This document shows, piece after piece, positions 42,154 through 51,953 of a DNA stretch of 53,249 nt. Where the stretch lies: NCBI RefSeq assembly GCF_003116015.1, contig NZ_LGQZ01000039.1:1-53249 (forward strand), read 5' to 3'. The translations under genes were made by a program, and so were the position numbers. Under the pieces are notes generated by a model. It was given only the letters and a program-made list of their open reading frames with translations, ran no database searches and had not been told where the DNA came from. This DNA comes from Azospirillum sp. TSO22-1 (GTDB lineage: Bacteria; Pseudomonadota; Alphaproteobacteria; Azospirillales; Azospirillaceae). The number at the start of each line of letters is the position of its first letter. The stretch's first letter is position 1.

Positions 42154-45003
42154 ATGACCCGCGATTACAAGTCCACCGTCTTCCTGCCCCGCACCGACTT
42201 CCCCATGCGCGGCGGGCTGCCCACCAAGGAGCCCGAGCTGCTGACGCGCTGGGCGGAGATGGACCTGTTCGCCACGCTGCGCGAGACCTCCAGGGACCGG
42301 CCGAAGTTCATCCTGCACGACGGCCCGCCGTACGCGAACGGCAACATCCACATCGGCCACGCGCTGAACAAGATCCTCAAGGACGTGATCAACCGGTCGC
42401 GCCAGATGCAGGGCTTCGACGCGAACTACGTCCCCGGCTGGGACTGCCACGGCCTGCCGATCGAGTGGAAGATCGAGGAGAAGTATCGCGGCGCCGGCCA
42501 GGACAAGGACGCGGTTCCGATCATCCAGTTCCGCGCGGAGTGCCGGGAGTTCGCCCAGCACTGGGTGGACGTGCAGACGACCGAGTTCAAGCGCCTGGGC
42601 ATCGAGGGCGACTGGAAGCGCCCCTACCTGACCATGACGCTGCCGGCCGAGGCGCAGATCGTCCGCGAGATCCACAAGTTCGCCATGAACGGCGGCCTCT
42701 ACAAGGGCGCCAAGCCGGTCATGTGGTCGGTGGTCGAGAAGACCGCGCTGGCCGACGCCGAGATCGAGTACCACGACCACACCTCCACCACCTGCTTCGT
42801 GCGCTTCAAGGTGGAGGGTGCCGGCGCGCCGGAGGTCGATCACGCCACCGTCGTGATCTGGACCACCACGCCCTGGACGCTGCCGGCCAACCGCGCCGTC
42901 GCGTTCGGCGAGGAGATCGAGTACGGCACCTACAAGGTCACCGGCGTCGCCGAGGGCAGCCTCGCCCAGGCCGGCGAGCGCCTGATCCTCGCCACCGCGC
43001 TGGCCGAGCAGGTGTTCAAGGACACCAAGGTCACCGAGTACCAGCTGCTGCACCGCTTCCCGGGCTCGCGGATCGCCGGCACCATCTGCCGCCACCCGCT
43101 GCACGGCCAGGGCTACGACTTCAAGGTGCCGCTGCTGCCCGGCGACTTCGTTACCACCGACGCCGGCACCGGCTTCGTCCACATCGCCCCCACGCACGGC
43201 GAGGACGACTTCCACCTCGGCCAGGCGCACGGCATCGAGGTGCCGCAGACGGTGGGCGAGGACGGCCGCTACTACGACCACGTGCCGCTGTTCGCCGGCC
43301 TGCGCGTCTACACCGCCGAGGGCAAGCCGGGCGAGGCCAACAACGCCGTGCTGAAGGCGATCCAGGAGGCCGGCGGCCTTTTGGGCCGCGACAAGGTCAA
43401 GCACAGCTACCCGCACTCCTGGCGCTCCAAGGCGCCGCTGATCTTCCGCACCACGCCGCAGTGGTTCATCTCCATGGAGACGAACGAGCTGCGCACGGTG
43501 GCGCTGCAGGCGATCAGCGACACCCGCTGGGTGCCGCCGCAGGGCGAGAACCGCATCCGCTCGATGATCGAGAGCCGGCCGGACTGGTGCATCAGCCGCC
43601 AGCGCGCCTGGGGCGTGCCGATCGCGCTGTTCGTGAAGAAGTCCGACGGCTCGATCCTGCGCGACGAGGCGGTGTTCGCCCGCATCGCCGAGACCTTCGA
43701 GCAGGAAGGCTCGGACGCCTGGTTCGCCCGCGATCCGCAATACTTCCTGGGCAACGCCTACAAGGCCGATGACTTCGAGCAGATCAAGGACATCGTCGAC
43801 GTGTGGTTCGAGTCCGGCTCGACGCACGCCTTCGTGCTGCGCCAGCGCCCGGAGCTGGGCTGGCCGGCGTCGCTGTACCTGGAGGGCTCGGACCAGCATC
43901 GCGGCTGGTTCCACTCCTCGCTGCTGGAGTCCTGCGGCACCAACGGCCGCGCGCCCTACGACGCCGTGCTGACGCACGGCTTCACCATGGACGAGCAGGG
44001 CCGCAAGATGTCCAAGTCGCTGGGCAACGTGGTGGCCCCGCAGGAGGTCTGCGAGAAGTACGGCGCCGACATCCTGCGCCTGTGGGTGGTCGGCACCGAC
44101 TACACCGAGGACCAGCGCATCGGTCCGGAGATTATCAAGTACCAGGCCGACCTCTACCGCCGCCTGCGCAACACGCTGCGCTACCTGCTGGGCGCGCTGG
44201 CCGACTTCAAGCCCGAGGAGCGCATCGAAAAGGCTGAGATGCCGGAGCTGGAGCGCTGGGTGCTGCACCGCCTGTCGGAGATGGACGCCCTGGTGCGCGA
44301 CCGCATCGAGGCGTACGACTTCCACGGCCTGTACACGGCGGTGCACAACTTCTGCGCCGTGGACCTGTCGGCCTTCTACTTCGACGTCCGCAAGGACAGC
44401 CTGTACTGCGACGCGCCGGGATCGGTGCGCCGCCGCTCGGTGCGCACGGTGATGGAGCAGCTGTTCTCGTGCCTCACCGCGTGGCTGGCGCCCGCCATCT
44501 GCTTCACCGCCGAGGAGGCGTGGCTGGCCCGCCCCGACGGCCTGAAGTCCGGCACCGGCTGGACCGAGGAGAGCGTGCACCTGCGCGTCTTCCCGGTGGT
44601 GCCGGCGTCCTGGCGCGACGACGCGCTGGCCGGGAAGTGGGCGAAGATCCGCGACGTCCGCCGCGTGGTGACCGGTGCCCTGGAACTGGAGCGCGCCAAC
44701 AAGACGATCGGCTCGTCCCTGCAGGCGAGCCCGACGGTGTACGTGGACGCGGACACCACGGCGTTGCTGGCCGGGCTGGACTTCCAGGACGTCTGCATCA
44801 CCTCGGCGATCACGGTGGCCGAGGGCGCGGCACCGGAAGGGGCCTTCGCACTGGCCGACGTGCCCGGCATCGGCGTGGCGCCGGGGCTGGCCGCGGGCGG
44901 GAAGTGCGAGCGCTGCTGGAAGGTGCTGCCGGAGGTCGGAACCGCCAAGGACCACCCGACGCTGTGCCTGCGCTGCGCCGAAGCCGTGGACGCGGCGTTC
45001 TGA
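42154..45003 (+). CDS. ileS: Isoleucyl-tRNA synthetase
   Basis: 949 residues from ATG 42154 ([23 protein letters not shown]); an ATG at 42094 would be in the leader. HIGH motif in [19 protein letters not shown] in [21 protein letters not shown], an editing CP1 domain with [18 protein letters not shown], and a C-terminal zinc finger [11 protein letters not shown]...LCLRC. Class I synthetase. A repeat with a 23-bp stem and then lspA follow, as in many proteobacteria. Confidence 0.98.
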   Translation: MTRDYKSTVFLPRTDFPMRGGLPTKEPELLTRWAEMDLFATLRETSRDRPKFILHDGPPYANGNIHIGHALNKILKDVINRSRQMQGFDANYVPGWDCHGLPIEWKIEEKYRGAGQDKDAVPIIQFRAECREFAQHWVDVQTTEFKRLGIEGDWKRPYLTMTLPAEAQIVREIHKFAMNGGLYKGAKPVMWSVVEKTALADAEIEYHDHTSTTCFVRFKVEGAGAPEVDHATVVIWTTTPWTLPANRAVAFGEEIEYGTYKVTGVAEGSLAQAGERLILATALAEQVFKDTKVTEYQLLHRFPGSRIAGTICRHPLHGQGYDFKVPLLPGDFVTTDAGTGFVHIAPTHGEDDFHLGQAHGIEVPQTVGEDGRYYDHVPLFAGLRVYTAEGKPGEANNAVLKAIQEAGGLLGRDKVKHSYPHSWRSKAPLIFRTTPQWFISMETNELRTVALQAISDTRWVPPQGENRIRSMIESRPDWCISRQRAWGVPIALFVKKSDGSILRDEAVFARIAETFEQEGSDAWFARDPQYFLGNAYKADDFEQIKDIVDVWFESGSTHAFVLRQRPELGWPASLYLEGSDQHRGWFHSSLLESCGTNGRAPYDAVLTHGFTMDEQGRKMSKSLGNVVAPQEVCEKYGADILRLWVVGTDYTEDQRIGPEIIKYQADLYRRLRNTLRYLLGALADFKPEERIEKAEMPELERWVLHRLSEMDALVRDRIEAYDFHGLYTAVHNFCAVDLSAFYFDVRKDSLYCDAPGSVRRRSVRTVMEQLFSCLTAWLAPAICFTAEEAWLARPDGLKSGTGWTEESVHLRVFPVVPASWRDDALAGKWAKIRDVRRVVTGALELERANKTIGSSLQASPTVYVDADTTALLAGLDFQDVCITSAITVAEGAAPEGAFALADVPGIGVAPGLAAGGKCERCWKVLPEVGTAKDHPTLCLRCAEAVDAAF

Positions 45004-45013
45004 GTTCGTAGAG

Positions 45014-45062
45014 CCCCCACCCCGGCCCTCCCCCGCCCAGCGGGGGAGGGCCGGGGTGGGGG
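45014..45062. repeat. C/G-rich inverted repeat, copy B (23-bp perfect stem)
   Basis: Left arm 45014-45036 starts CCCCCACCCCGGCC and ends CCCCCGC; right arm 45040-45062 is its exact complement, loop CCA. It lies in the 90-bp gap between ileS and lspA. It is the simple, single-hairpin version of copies A and C. Confidence 0.85.
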
Positions 45063-45093
45063 TTCCAGGCAGACACCTCCCAGGAGCCTCCGC

Positions 45094-45594
45094 ATGCAAG
45101 CCTTCGTCGCATCGCAGCGTCCGTCGCGTTTCGGCTTCGGGATCGCCGTCGCGGTGCTCGTCGTCGTGCTCGACCAGATCAGCAAGTGGTGGGTGCTCGA
45201 GCACGTCATGCGCCCGCCGCGCGTCGTCGAGGTGACGCCCTTCTTCAACCTCGTGATGGCGTGGAACCAGGGCGTCAGCTTCGGCATGTTCTCGCACGAG
45301 GCGGCGATCATGCCCTACGTGCTGTCCGGCGTGGCGCTGGTCATCGTCGCGGTGCTGCTCGCCTGGCTGCGCGGGGCGGAGCGGGCGCTGGTGGCGCTCG
45401 CCATCGGGCTGATCGTCGGCGGCGCCGTCGGCAACGTCGTCGACCGGCTGCGCTTCGGCGCGGTGGCCGACTTCCTCGATTTCCACGCCCTGGGCTTCCA
45501 CTTCTGGGCCTTCAACGTCGCCGACACTGGGATAAGTGTGGGCGTCGTGCTGCTCATCCTCGACGGATTGTTGGCAGGGCACGACAAGGCGTAG
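45094..45594 (+). CDS. lspA: Lipoprotein signal peptidase
   Basis: 166 residues with four membrane helices (about 15-27, 70-90, 97-113, 140-160). Catalytic Asp126 (ADFLDFH) and Asp144 (FNVADTGIS), with VLDQISKWWV and GNVVDRLRFG conserved. Removes signal peptides from prolipoproteins; the next gene encodes a lipoprotein. ATG 45094 with GGAG upstream. Confidence 0.97.
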   Translation: MQAFVASQRPSRFGFGIAVAVLVVVLDQISKWWVLEHVMRPPRVVEVTPFFNLVMAWNQGVSFGMFSHEAAIMPYVLSGVALVIVAVLLAWLRGAERALVALAIGLIVGGAVGNVVDRLRFGAVADFLDFHALGFHFWAFNVADTGISVGVVLLILDGLLAGHDKA

Positions 45595-45661
45595 TAGAAA
45601 CATGCGCGCCGACGCCGCTCCGCGACCCGGCCGCCTATGACACACGACGGGACTGACAGCC

Positions 45662-46252
45662 GTGCACAGCAGCACCCTCACCGCTTCCCCGCGCCGCATC
45701 GCGACCCCGATCCTCGGGCTGGCGCTGCTCGTCCTGGCTCTCACCGGCTGTTCCGACGCGCGCCGGGCCATCGGCCTGGACCGCAACCCGCCGGACGAGT
45801 TCGCCGTCGTATCGCGCGCCCCGCTGACCCTGCCGCCGGACATGCGCCTCACCCCGCCGCGCCCCGGCGCCATGCGCCCGCAGGAGGCCACGCCGACGCA
45901 GCTCGCCGCCTCCAGCGTGTTCGGCGGCGCGTCCCGCACCGGCGCGCCGGGCAAGGCCGCCCAGGCGCCGGCCTCGCAGGGCGAAGCGGCGCTGCTGACC
46001 AAGGCCGGCCCGGCCGACCCGGGCATCCGCAACCGGGTCGATGAGGAGACCTCCGCACTGATCGTCGCCGACAAGCGCTGGATCGACCGCCTGCTGTTCT
46101 GGCAGAAGCAGGAGCAGCCCTACGAGATCGTCGATCCGAAGAAGGAAAGCCAGCGCCTGCGCGAAGCCCAGGCCCAGGGCAAGCCGGTCAACGACGGCAC
46201 CGTCCCGACCATCGAGCGCAAGCGCAAGGCGCCGCTCGAAGGATTGTTCTGA
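45662..46252 (+). CDS. DUF3035 lipoprotein (BamF-like)
   Basis: 196 residues from a GTG at 45662. A signal peptide ends in the lipobox LTGC (Cys30). The mature chain matches DUF3035 (PF11233): [34 protein letters not shown], then a Glu/Lys-rich end. Some alphaproteobacterial annotations call this family BamF, a subunit of the outer-membrane beta-barrel assembly complex; I follow that only tentatively. It lies 67 bp after lspA. Confidence 0.8.
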   Translation: MHSSTLTASPRRIATPILGLALLVLALTGCSDARRAIGLDRNPPDEFAVVSRAPLTLPPDMRLTPPRPGAMRPQEATPTQLAASSVFGGASRTGAPGKAAQAPASQGEAALLTKAGPADPGIRNRVDEETSALIVADKRWIDRLLFWQKQEQPYEIVDPKKESQRLREAQAQGKPVNDGTVPTIERKRKAPLEGLF

Positions 46253-46275
46253 GCACCGCAAGATCCCAGGTTCTA

Positions 46276-46301
46276 GGGGCGCCCATCCGGGCGCCCCTTT
46301 T
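46276..46301 (+). terminator. Terminator after the DUF3035 gene
   Basis: GGGGCGCCC, loop ATCC, GGGCGCCCC, TTTT: 9-bp stem 23 bp after the stop. Confidence 0.9.
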
Positions 46302-46319
46302 CGATTCCGGAGACGGTCG

Positions 46320-47672
46320 ATGTTGCGCACCACCCGCGCCCTGCTGTCGGCGCTCGTCCTGCTGACCGCCGCGCCTCAGGTCCAGGCCGCCGAGAAAGGC
46401 GTCTTCTTCCCCGAGACGTTCACGCTGTCGAACGGCATGCAGGTGGTGATCGTCACCAACCGCCGCGTGCCGGTCGTCACCCACATGGTCTGGTACAAGG
46501 TCGGCGCCGCCGACGAGGAGCGCGGCCATTCCGGCCTCGCCCACTTCCTCGAGCACCTGATGTTCAAGGGCACCGACGAGCTGCCGCCCGGCGCCTTCTC
46601 GCGCATCGTCGCCAAGAACGGCGGCAAGGACAACGCCTTCACTTCCTGGGATTACACTGCGTACTTCCAGAGCGTCGCCCGCGACCGGCTGGAGCTGGTG
46701 ATGCGGATGGAGGCGGACCGCATGGCCAACCTCAAGCTCACCGACGCCGTCGTCTACCCCGAGCGCGACGTGGTGATGGAGGAGCGCCGCCAGCGCGTCG
46801 AGAACGAGCCGGCCGACAAGATCGGTGAGCAGATCAACGCCACCCTCTTCGTCCACCACCCCTACGGCACGCCGATCATCGGCTGGCCGCAGGAGATGGC
46901 GGCGATGACCCGCGAGGAGGCGGAAGCCTTCTACAAGCGCTGGTACGCGCCCAACAACGCCATCCTGATCGTCTCCGGCGACGTCTCGGCCGAGGAGCTG
47001 AAGCCGCTGGCCGAGAAATACTACGGCAAGCTGCCGGCCAAGCCGGTGCCCGAGCGCAGGCGCGTCAGCGAGCCGCCGATCGGCGCCGAGCGCCGAGTCA
47101 TCCTGCGCGACGCCGAGGTGCGCCAGCCGTCGATCCGCCGGCTGTGGCAGGCGCCGTCCTACCGCACCGACAAGGAGGGGCACGCCTACGCGCTCCAGGT
47201 GCTGGCCGAGATCATGAGCGGCGGCGCCACCGGGCGGCTGTACCGCTCGCTGGTGGTGGAGCAGAAGCTGGCCACCTCGGCGTGGCTCGGCTACGGCGCG
47301 TCGTCGTGGGACGACACCACGCTGTCCATGGGCGGCACCCCGGCGCCCGGAGTCGACATGGACAAGCTGGAGGCGGCGCTGGACGCCGAGCGCACCAGGC
47401 TGCTGAAGGAGGGCGTCACCCCCGAGGAGGTCGCCACCGCCAGGAAGCGCATGCTGACCGAGGCGGCCTACGCCCGCGACAGCCTGTCCGGCCCGGCCAA
47501 CGCGCTGGGCCAGGCGCTCGCCAGCGGGCAGAGCATCGACGACGTCGAGAGCTGGCCGGTGCGCATCGACGCGGTGACGGCCGAGCAGGTCAACGCCGCC
47601 GCCCGCGCCGTGCTGGGCAAGACCAACCACGTGACCGGCCTGCTGCTGCCGGCCAACCACAAGGGGAGCTGA
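46320..47672 (+). CDS. M16 family zinc peptidase (catalytic subunit)
   Basis: 450 residues with a signal peptide (1-23, VQA/A). The inverted zinc motif HFLEH is at 75-79 (HxxEH) in GLAHFLEHLMFKGT, with the downstream Glu in VMEERRQRVEN. Periplasmic peptidase of the processing-peptidase/pitrilysin type. The next gene, 3 bp away, encodes a related protein without HxxEH; such pairs form heterodimers. Confidence 0.92.
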   Translation: MLRTTRALLSALVLLTAAPQVQAAEKGVFFPETFTLSNGMQVVIVTNRRVPVVTHMVWYKVGAADEERGHSGLAHFLEHLMFKGTDELPPGAFSRIVAKNGGKDNAFTSWDYTAYFQSVARDRLELVMRMEADRMANLKLTDAVVYPERDVVMEERRQRVENEPADKIGEQINATLFVHHPYGTPIIGWPQEMAAMTREEAEAFYKRWYAPNNAILIVSGDVSAEELKPLAEKYYGKLPAKPVPERRRVSEPPIGAERRVILRDAEVRQPSIRRLWQAPSYRTDKEGHAYALQVLAEIMSGGATGRLYRSLVVEQKLATSAWLGYGASSWDDTTLSMGGTPAPGVDMDKLEAALDAERTRLLKEGVTPEEVATARKRMLTEAAYARDSLSGPANALGQALASGQSIDDVESWPVRIDAVTAEQVNAAARAVLGKTNHVTGLLLPANHKGS

Positions 47673-47675
47673 CGC

Positions 47676-49004
47676 ATGCGCTCCATCGTCGCGGCACTGC
47701 TGGTGCTGTTCGTCACGTTGCCCGCGCACGCCATCGAGGTGAAGCGGGTGGTCAGCCCCGGCGGCATCGAGGCGTGGCTGGTCGAGGACCACAAGATCCC
47801 CGTCGTCGCTCTGGAATGGGCGTTCGAGGGCGTCGGCGGCACCGACCCGGCCGGCAGGGAGGGGCGCGCCAACCTCGTCGCCTCCACCCTCGACGAGGGC
47901 GCCGGCCCCTACGACGCGCAGGCCTTCCAGGGCCGCATGCAGGACCTCGCGGTCAGCCTGGGCTTCGACGCCGGGCGCGACGGCTTCACCGGAAGCTTGC
48001 GCACGCTGAAGGACAACCGCGACGAGGCGTTCGAGCTGGCGCGGCTGTCGCTCGCCGAGCCGCGCTTCGACGCCGAGGCGGTGGAGCGCGTGCGCACCTC
48101 GATCCTGTCCAGCCTGCGGCGCGACCTCGCCGACCCGAACTACGTGGCGCGCCGGGCCTTCTACGCCGCCGCCTACCCCGACCACCCCTATGGGGGCGAG
48201 GTGCGCGGCTCGCTGGAGAGCCTGCCCAAGGTCGCCATCGATGATCTGCGCGCTTTCATGAAGACCGAACTCGGCCGCGACCGGCTGGTGGTCGCCGCCT
48301 CAGGCGCCATCACGCCGGAGGAGCTGGGCAAGGCGCTCGACCGCGTGTTCGGCGGTCTGCCGGCCAAGAGCCAGAGCGCCCGCCTGCCCGACGCCGTCGC
48401 CAAGGGGACCGGCGAGACGCTGGTGGCGCCGCGCCCGACGGCGCAGACGCTGATCCTGCTCGGCCAGCAGGGGGTGCAGCGCGAGGACCCGGACTGGTAC
48501 GCCGCCAGCGTGATGAACTACATCCTCGGCGGCGGCGGGTTCACCTCGCGCCTGATGGAGGAGGTGCGCGAGAAGCGCGGCCTGTCCTACGGCGTCTACA
48601 GCTACCTGATCCCGCTCGACCACGGCGCGCTGATCCTGGCCAGCGGCTCGACGGTGAACGCCAAGGCCGCCGAGACGCTGGAGATCATCCGCGCCGAGTG
48701 GAAGCGCATGGCCGACGGCGGCGCCACGGAGCAGGAGATCCAGGACGCCAAGACCTACCTGACCGGCTCGTTCCCGCTGCAGTTCAGCTCGACCTCGGCG
48801 ATCGCGCGGATCCTGCTGCAGGTGAAGCGCGACAACCTGGGCATCGACTACCTGGACAAGCGCGATGCGCTGATCAACGGCGTGACGAAGGACGACGTGC
48901 AGCGCGTCGCCAAGCGGCTGCTCGACCCCGCCAGGCTGCTGACCGTGCTGGTCGGCCGGCCGGAGGGGGTAACCGCGACGAAGACGCTGGAAGGCGGGAG
49001 CTGA
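47676..49004 (+). CDS. M16-like protein without the zinc motif (partner subunit)
   Basis: 442 residues with a signal peptide (1-19, AHA/I). It follows the M16 fold (FEGVGGTDPAGREGRANLVASTLDEG at the position of the catalytic helix) but has RANLVASTLDE instead of HxxEH, so it is not itself a zinc peptidase. The C-terminal half has QQGVQREDPDWYAASVMNYILGGGGFTSRLMEEVREKRGLSYGVYS, the substrate-binding region. Expected to form a dimer with the product of the upstream gene, with which it is co-transcribed. Confidence 0.9.
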   Translation: MRSIVAALLVLFVTLPAHAIEVKRVVSPGGIEAWLVEDHKIPVVALEWAFEGVGGTDPAGREGRANLVASTLDEGAGPYDAQAFQGRMQDLAVSLGFDAGRDGFTGSLRTLKDNRDEAFELARLSLAEPRFDAEAVERVRTSILSSLRRDLADPNYVARRAFYAAAYPDHPYGGEVRGSLESLPKVAIDDLRAFMKTELGRDRLVVAASGAITPEELGKALDRVFGGLPAKSQSARLPDAVAKGTGETLVAPRPTAQTLILLGQQGVQREDPDWYAASVMNYILGGGGFTSRLMEEVREKRGLSYGVYSYLIPLDHGALILASGSTVNAKAAETLEIIRAEWKRMADGGATEQEIQDAKTYLTGSFPLQFSSTSAIARILLQVKRDNLGIDYLDKRDALINGVTKDDVQRVAKRLLDPARLLTVLVGRPEGVTATKTLEGGS

Positions 49005-49012
49005 GGGGCGGC

Positions 49013-49109
49013 TTGCCCCCACCCCATCCCTCCCCCGCTTCGCAGGGGAGGGGGCAGAGCGGCGGAGTTCCCTCCCCTGCGCAGCGGGGGAGGGTTAGGG
49101 TGGGGGCAA
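49013..49109. repeat. C/G-rich inverted repeat, copy C
   Basis: Begins TTGCCCCCACCC and ends in the exact complement GGGTGGGGGCAA; within it TCCCTCCCCCGC / GCGGGGGAGGG arms and two CCTCCCC/GGGGAGG hairpins. Longest of the three copies; it lies between the M16 pair and pgi. Confidence 0.85.
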
Positions 49110-49199
49110 TAGCCCTGCACCCGCGCGTTTTGCCCCATACCCCGCGCTCCGTCCCCGGTGCTACCGTCCCAGGGATCCTTGAGGAGGAGAAGACCGTCG

Positions 49200-50849
49200 A
49201 TGTCCGCACTCACCCAATCCGCCGCCTGGGCGGCGCTGTCGGCGCATCGCGCAGCCATGGCCGGCGTCCACATGCGCGACCTGTTCGCCAGTGATCCCGG
49301 CCGCTTCTCGCGCTTCTCGCTGGAGGCCGCGGGGCTGCTGTTCGACCACTCCAAGAACCGCATCACCGACGAGACGGTGGCGCTGCTGCTCGACCTCGCC
49401 CGCCAGCAGGACGTCGAGGGCTGGCGCGACCGCATGTTCGCCGGCGAGAGGATCAACACCACCGAGAACCGCGCGGTGCTGCACACCGCGCTGCGCAACC
49501 GCTCCAACCGGCCGGTGCTGGTGGACGGCAAGGACGTCATGCCCGACGTGAACGGCGTGCTGGCGCGCATGGGCCGCTTCGTCGAGGCGGTGCGCAACGG
49601 GGCGTGGGCCGGCTACACCGGCCAGCCGATCACCGACATCGTCAACATCGGCATCGGCGGCTCCGACCTCGGGCCCGTCATGGCGACCGAGGCGCTGACC
49701 CCCTACCTGCACCCGAACATCGGCGTGCACTTCGTCTCCAACGTGGACGGCACCCACATCATGGAGACGCTGGAGTGGCTGGACCCCGAATCGACGCTGT
49801 TCGTCATCGCGTCGAAGACCTTCACCACCCAGGAGACGCTGACCAACGCCCACACCGCCCGCCGCTGGTTCCTGGAGACCGCCGAGGACGAGGCGCACGT
49901 CGCCCGGCACTTCGTCGCCGTCTCCACCAACGAGCCGGAGGTGCGCAGGTTCGGCATCGACCCGGAGAACATGTTCGGCTTCTGGGACTGGGTCGGCGGC
50001 CGCTACTCGCTGTGGTCGGCCATCGGCCTGCCGATCGCGCTGGGCATCGGCATGGAGGCGTTCGAGGAGCTGCTGGACGGCGCCCACGCCATGGACGAGC
50101 ACTTCCGCACGGCACCCCTGGAGCGGAACATGCCGGTGCTGATGGCGATGCTGGGCGTCTGGTACATCGACTTCTGGGGCGCCCGGTCGCACGCCGTGCT
50201 GCCCTACGACCAGTACCTGCACCGTTTCCCGGCCTACCTGCAGCAGCTCGACATGGAGTCGAACGGCAAGTCGGTGGACCGCCAGGGCAACCCGGTGGAC
50301 TACGCCACCGGCCCGGTGGTGTTCGGCGAGCCCGGCACCAACGGCCAGCACGCCTTCTACCAGCTGATCCACCAGGGCACCGAGCTGGTCCCCTGCGACT
50401 TCCTGGCCCCGGCGGTGACGCACAACCCGGTCGGCGAGCACCACCGCATCCTGCTGTCCAACGCCTTCGCCCAGCCCGAGGCGCTGATGCGCGGCAAGAC
50501 GGCGGACGAGGTGCGCGACGAGATGCGCAGGAAGGGCGTGCCGGACGCGGAGATCGAGGCGCTGGTGCCGCACCGCGTCTTCGCCGGCAACAAGCCCAGC
50601 AATTCGATCCTGTTCAAGAAGCTGAGCCCGCACACGCTGGGCGCCCTGGTGGCGCTGTACGAGCACAAGGTGTTCGTGCAGGGCGTGGTGTGGGGCATCA
50701 ACAGCTTCGACCAGTGGGGCGTCGAGCTGGGCAAGCAGCTGGCCGGCAAGATCCTGCCGGAGCTGACGGCGCCCTGCGCCGCCGCCCCGGTGTCGGGCCA
50801 CGACAGCTCGACGGCCGGGCTGATCGGCTGGTACCAGCGGAACCGGTAG
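49200..50849 (+). CDS. pgi: Glucose-6-phosphate isomerase
   Basis: 549 residues from ATG 49200 ([10 protein letters not shown]). PGI signatures: [30 protein letters not shown] with the active-site Glu/His region, and [16 protein letters not shown] near the end. Interconverts glucose-6-P and fructose-6-P in the cytosol; needed for gluconeogenesis or the Entner-Doudoroff route. GGAGGAGA lies upstream. Ends 7 bp from the convergent HD-GYP gene. Confidence 0.97.
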   Translation: MSALTQSAAWAALSAHRAAMAGVHMRDLFASDPGRFSRFSLEAAGLLFDHSKNRITDETVALLLDLARQQDVEGWRDRMFAGERINTTENRAVLHTALRNRSNRPVLVDGKDVMPDVNGVLARMGRFVEAVRNGAWAGYTGQPITDIVNIGIGGSDLGPVMATEALTPYLHPNIGVHFVSNVDGTHIMETLEWLDPESTLFVIASKTFTTQETLTNAHTARRWFLETAEDEAHVARHFVAVSTNEPEVRRFGIDPENMFGFWDWVGGRYSLWSAIGLPIALGIGMEAFEELLDGAHAMDEHFRTAPLERNMPVLMAMLGVWYIDFWGARSHAVLPYDQYLHRFPAYLQQLDMESNGKSVDRQGNPVDYATGPVVFGEPGTNGQHAFYQLIHQGTELVPCDFLAPAVTHNPVGEHHRILLSNAFAQPEALMRGKTADEVRDEMRRKGVPDAEIEALVPHRVFAGNKPSNSILFKKLSPHTLGALVALYEHKVFVQGVVWGINSFDQWGVELGKQLAGKILPELTAPCAAAPVSGHDSSTAGLIGWYQRNR

Positions 50850-50856
50850 GGGCGGC

Positions 50857-51759
50857 CTACACCGCCGCCATGCTGGCCGGCGCCACGCCCAGGCGCGCCG
50901 GCACCGGCCAGACCCGCTCGATCCCGTCGCCGACCACGGCGAGGCAGGCGTCCACCGCCGCCGCGTCCAGCTTGCCGCCGCGCTGGGCGCGGATCTCCTC
51001 CACCGCCGCCTGGACGCCCAGGCCGGGGCGGTACGGGCGGTGCGAGGTCATCGCCTCGACCACGTCGGCCACGGCGACGATGCGCGCCTCCAGCGCGATG
51101 GCGTCGCCCGCGAGCGCCGCAGGGTAGCCGGAGCCGTCCAGCCGCTCGTGGTGCTGCCCGACGACGGCGTGCACCGCCTCGGGAAAGGCGATCTTGCCGA
51201 CGATGGCCTGGCCGCTGGCGACGTGCCCCTTGACCAGCGCGAACTCGTCCGCGGTCAGGCGGCCGGGCTTCGACAGCAGCTCGGCCGGGATGGCGATCTT
51301 GCCGATGTCGTGCAGCAGCGCCCCGATGCGGATCAGGTCCACCCGCTCCCGGTCCAGGCCCATGCGCTGCGCGATGGCGACGGACAGCGCGGCGACGCGT
51401 TCCTGGTGGCCGGCGGTGTAGGGATCGCGCTGGCTGAGCGTGTGCGACAGCGCGCCGACCGTCTCTTGCAGCAGCACCTCCAGCCGCTCCGCCGTGTGGG
51501 CGTGCGCCTCCTCGCTCTCGCTGCGCCGCCGCAGCTCGCGCCGCAGCAGCAGCTTGAGCGCCAGCGCCGTCACCCCGACGAAGACCAGCCCTTTGGCGAT
51601 CTCGAACCACCACAGCGCGGCGATGTCGGCCCCGAACAAATGATCGGCCGCCCCGCTGCCCGCCAGGATCCACGCCGCCCCCGCCGCGGCGTAGGCCACG
51701 CTGATCCTGGTGGAAAAAGATCGGACCGCCATGGCCCACCCGCGACAAAACATCGACAT
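50857..51759 (-). CDS. Membrane HD-GYP phosphodiesterase-like protein
   Basis: 300 residues. Two membrane helices (about 20-34 and 45-70), then an HD-GYP domain: HDIGKIAIP (His150/Asp151), His179, HHERLDGSGYP (203-213) with the GYP motif. This class usually hydrolyses cyclic di-GMP. No separate sensor domain apart from the membrane part and a short coiled coil (about 78-100). ATG at 51759, 51753 or 51732 are all possible starts. Confidence 0.85.
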   Translation of the reverse strand: MSMFCRGWAMAVRSFSTRISVAYAAAGAAWILAGSGAADHLFGADIAALWWFEIAKGLVFVGVTALALKLLLRRELRRRSESEEAHAHTAERLEVLLQETVGALSHTLSQRDPYTAGHQERVAALSVAIAQRMGLDRERVDLIRIGALLHDIGKIAIPAELLSKPGRLTADEFALVKGHVASGQAIVGKIAFPEAVHAVVGQHHERLDGSGYPAALAGDAIALEARIVAVADVVEAMTSHRPYRPGLGVQAAVEEIRAQRGGKLDAAAVDACLAVVGDGIERVWPVPARLGVAPASMAAV

Positions 51760-51953
51760 ACCGTTTTATTCTACAAGCGCACCGTTTCTTGCCAATGACT
51801 TTTTTTCTACCGCCGATTAGTTCGCGGAAACATATTTTGGTAAGCGCGCGTGACAGAATCGGTCGCGGCACGGCCCCGGTCGTTTCGTGACCGCGCCTCG
51901 CAACCGGCACATTGCTGGTGGCAGCACCGCGGAGCACCCCCTATATTTGGCCC

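Noticed and set aside
41881..46074. A 1397-codon minus-strand open frame opposite ileS and lspA
   Set aside because: Composition typical of an antisense shadow and it covers well-recognised genes on the other strand.
47676..49004. Second M16 gene as a decayed pseudogene because HxxEH is missing
   Set aside because: Frame, signal peptide and substrate-binding half are intact; inactive partner subunits are normal in this family.
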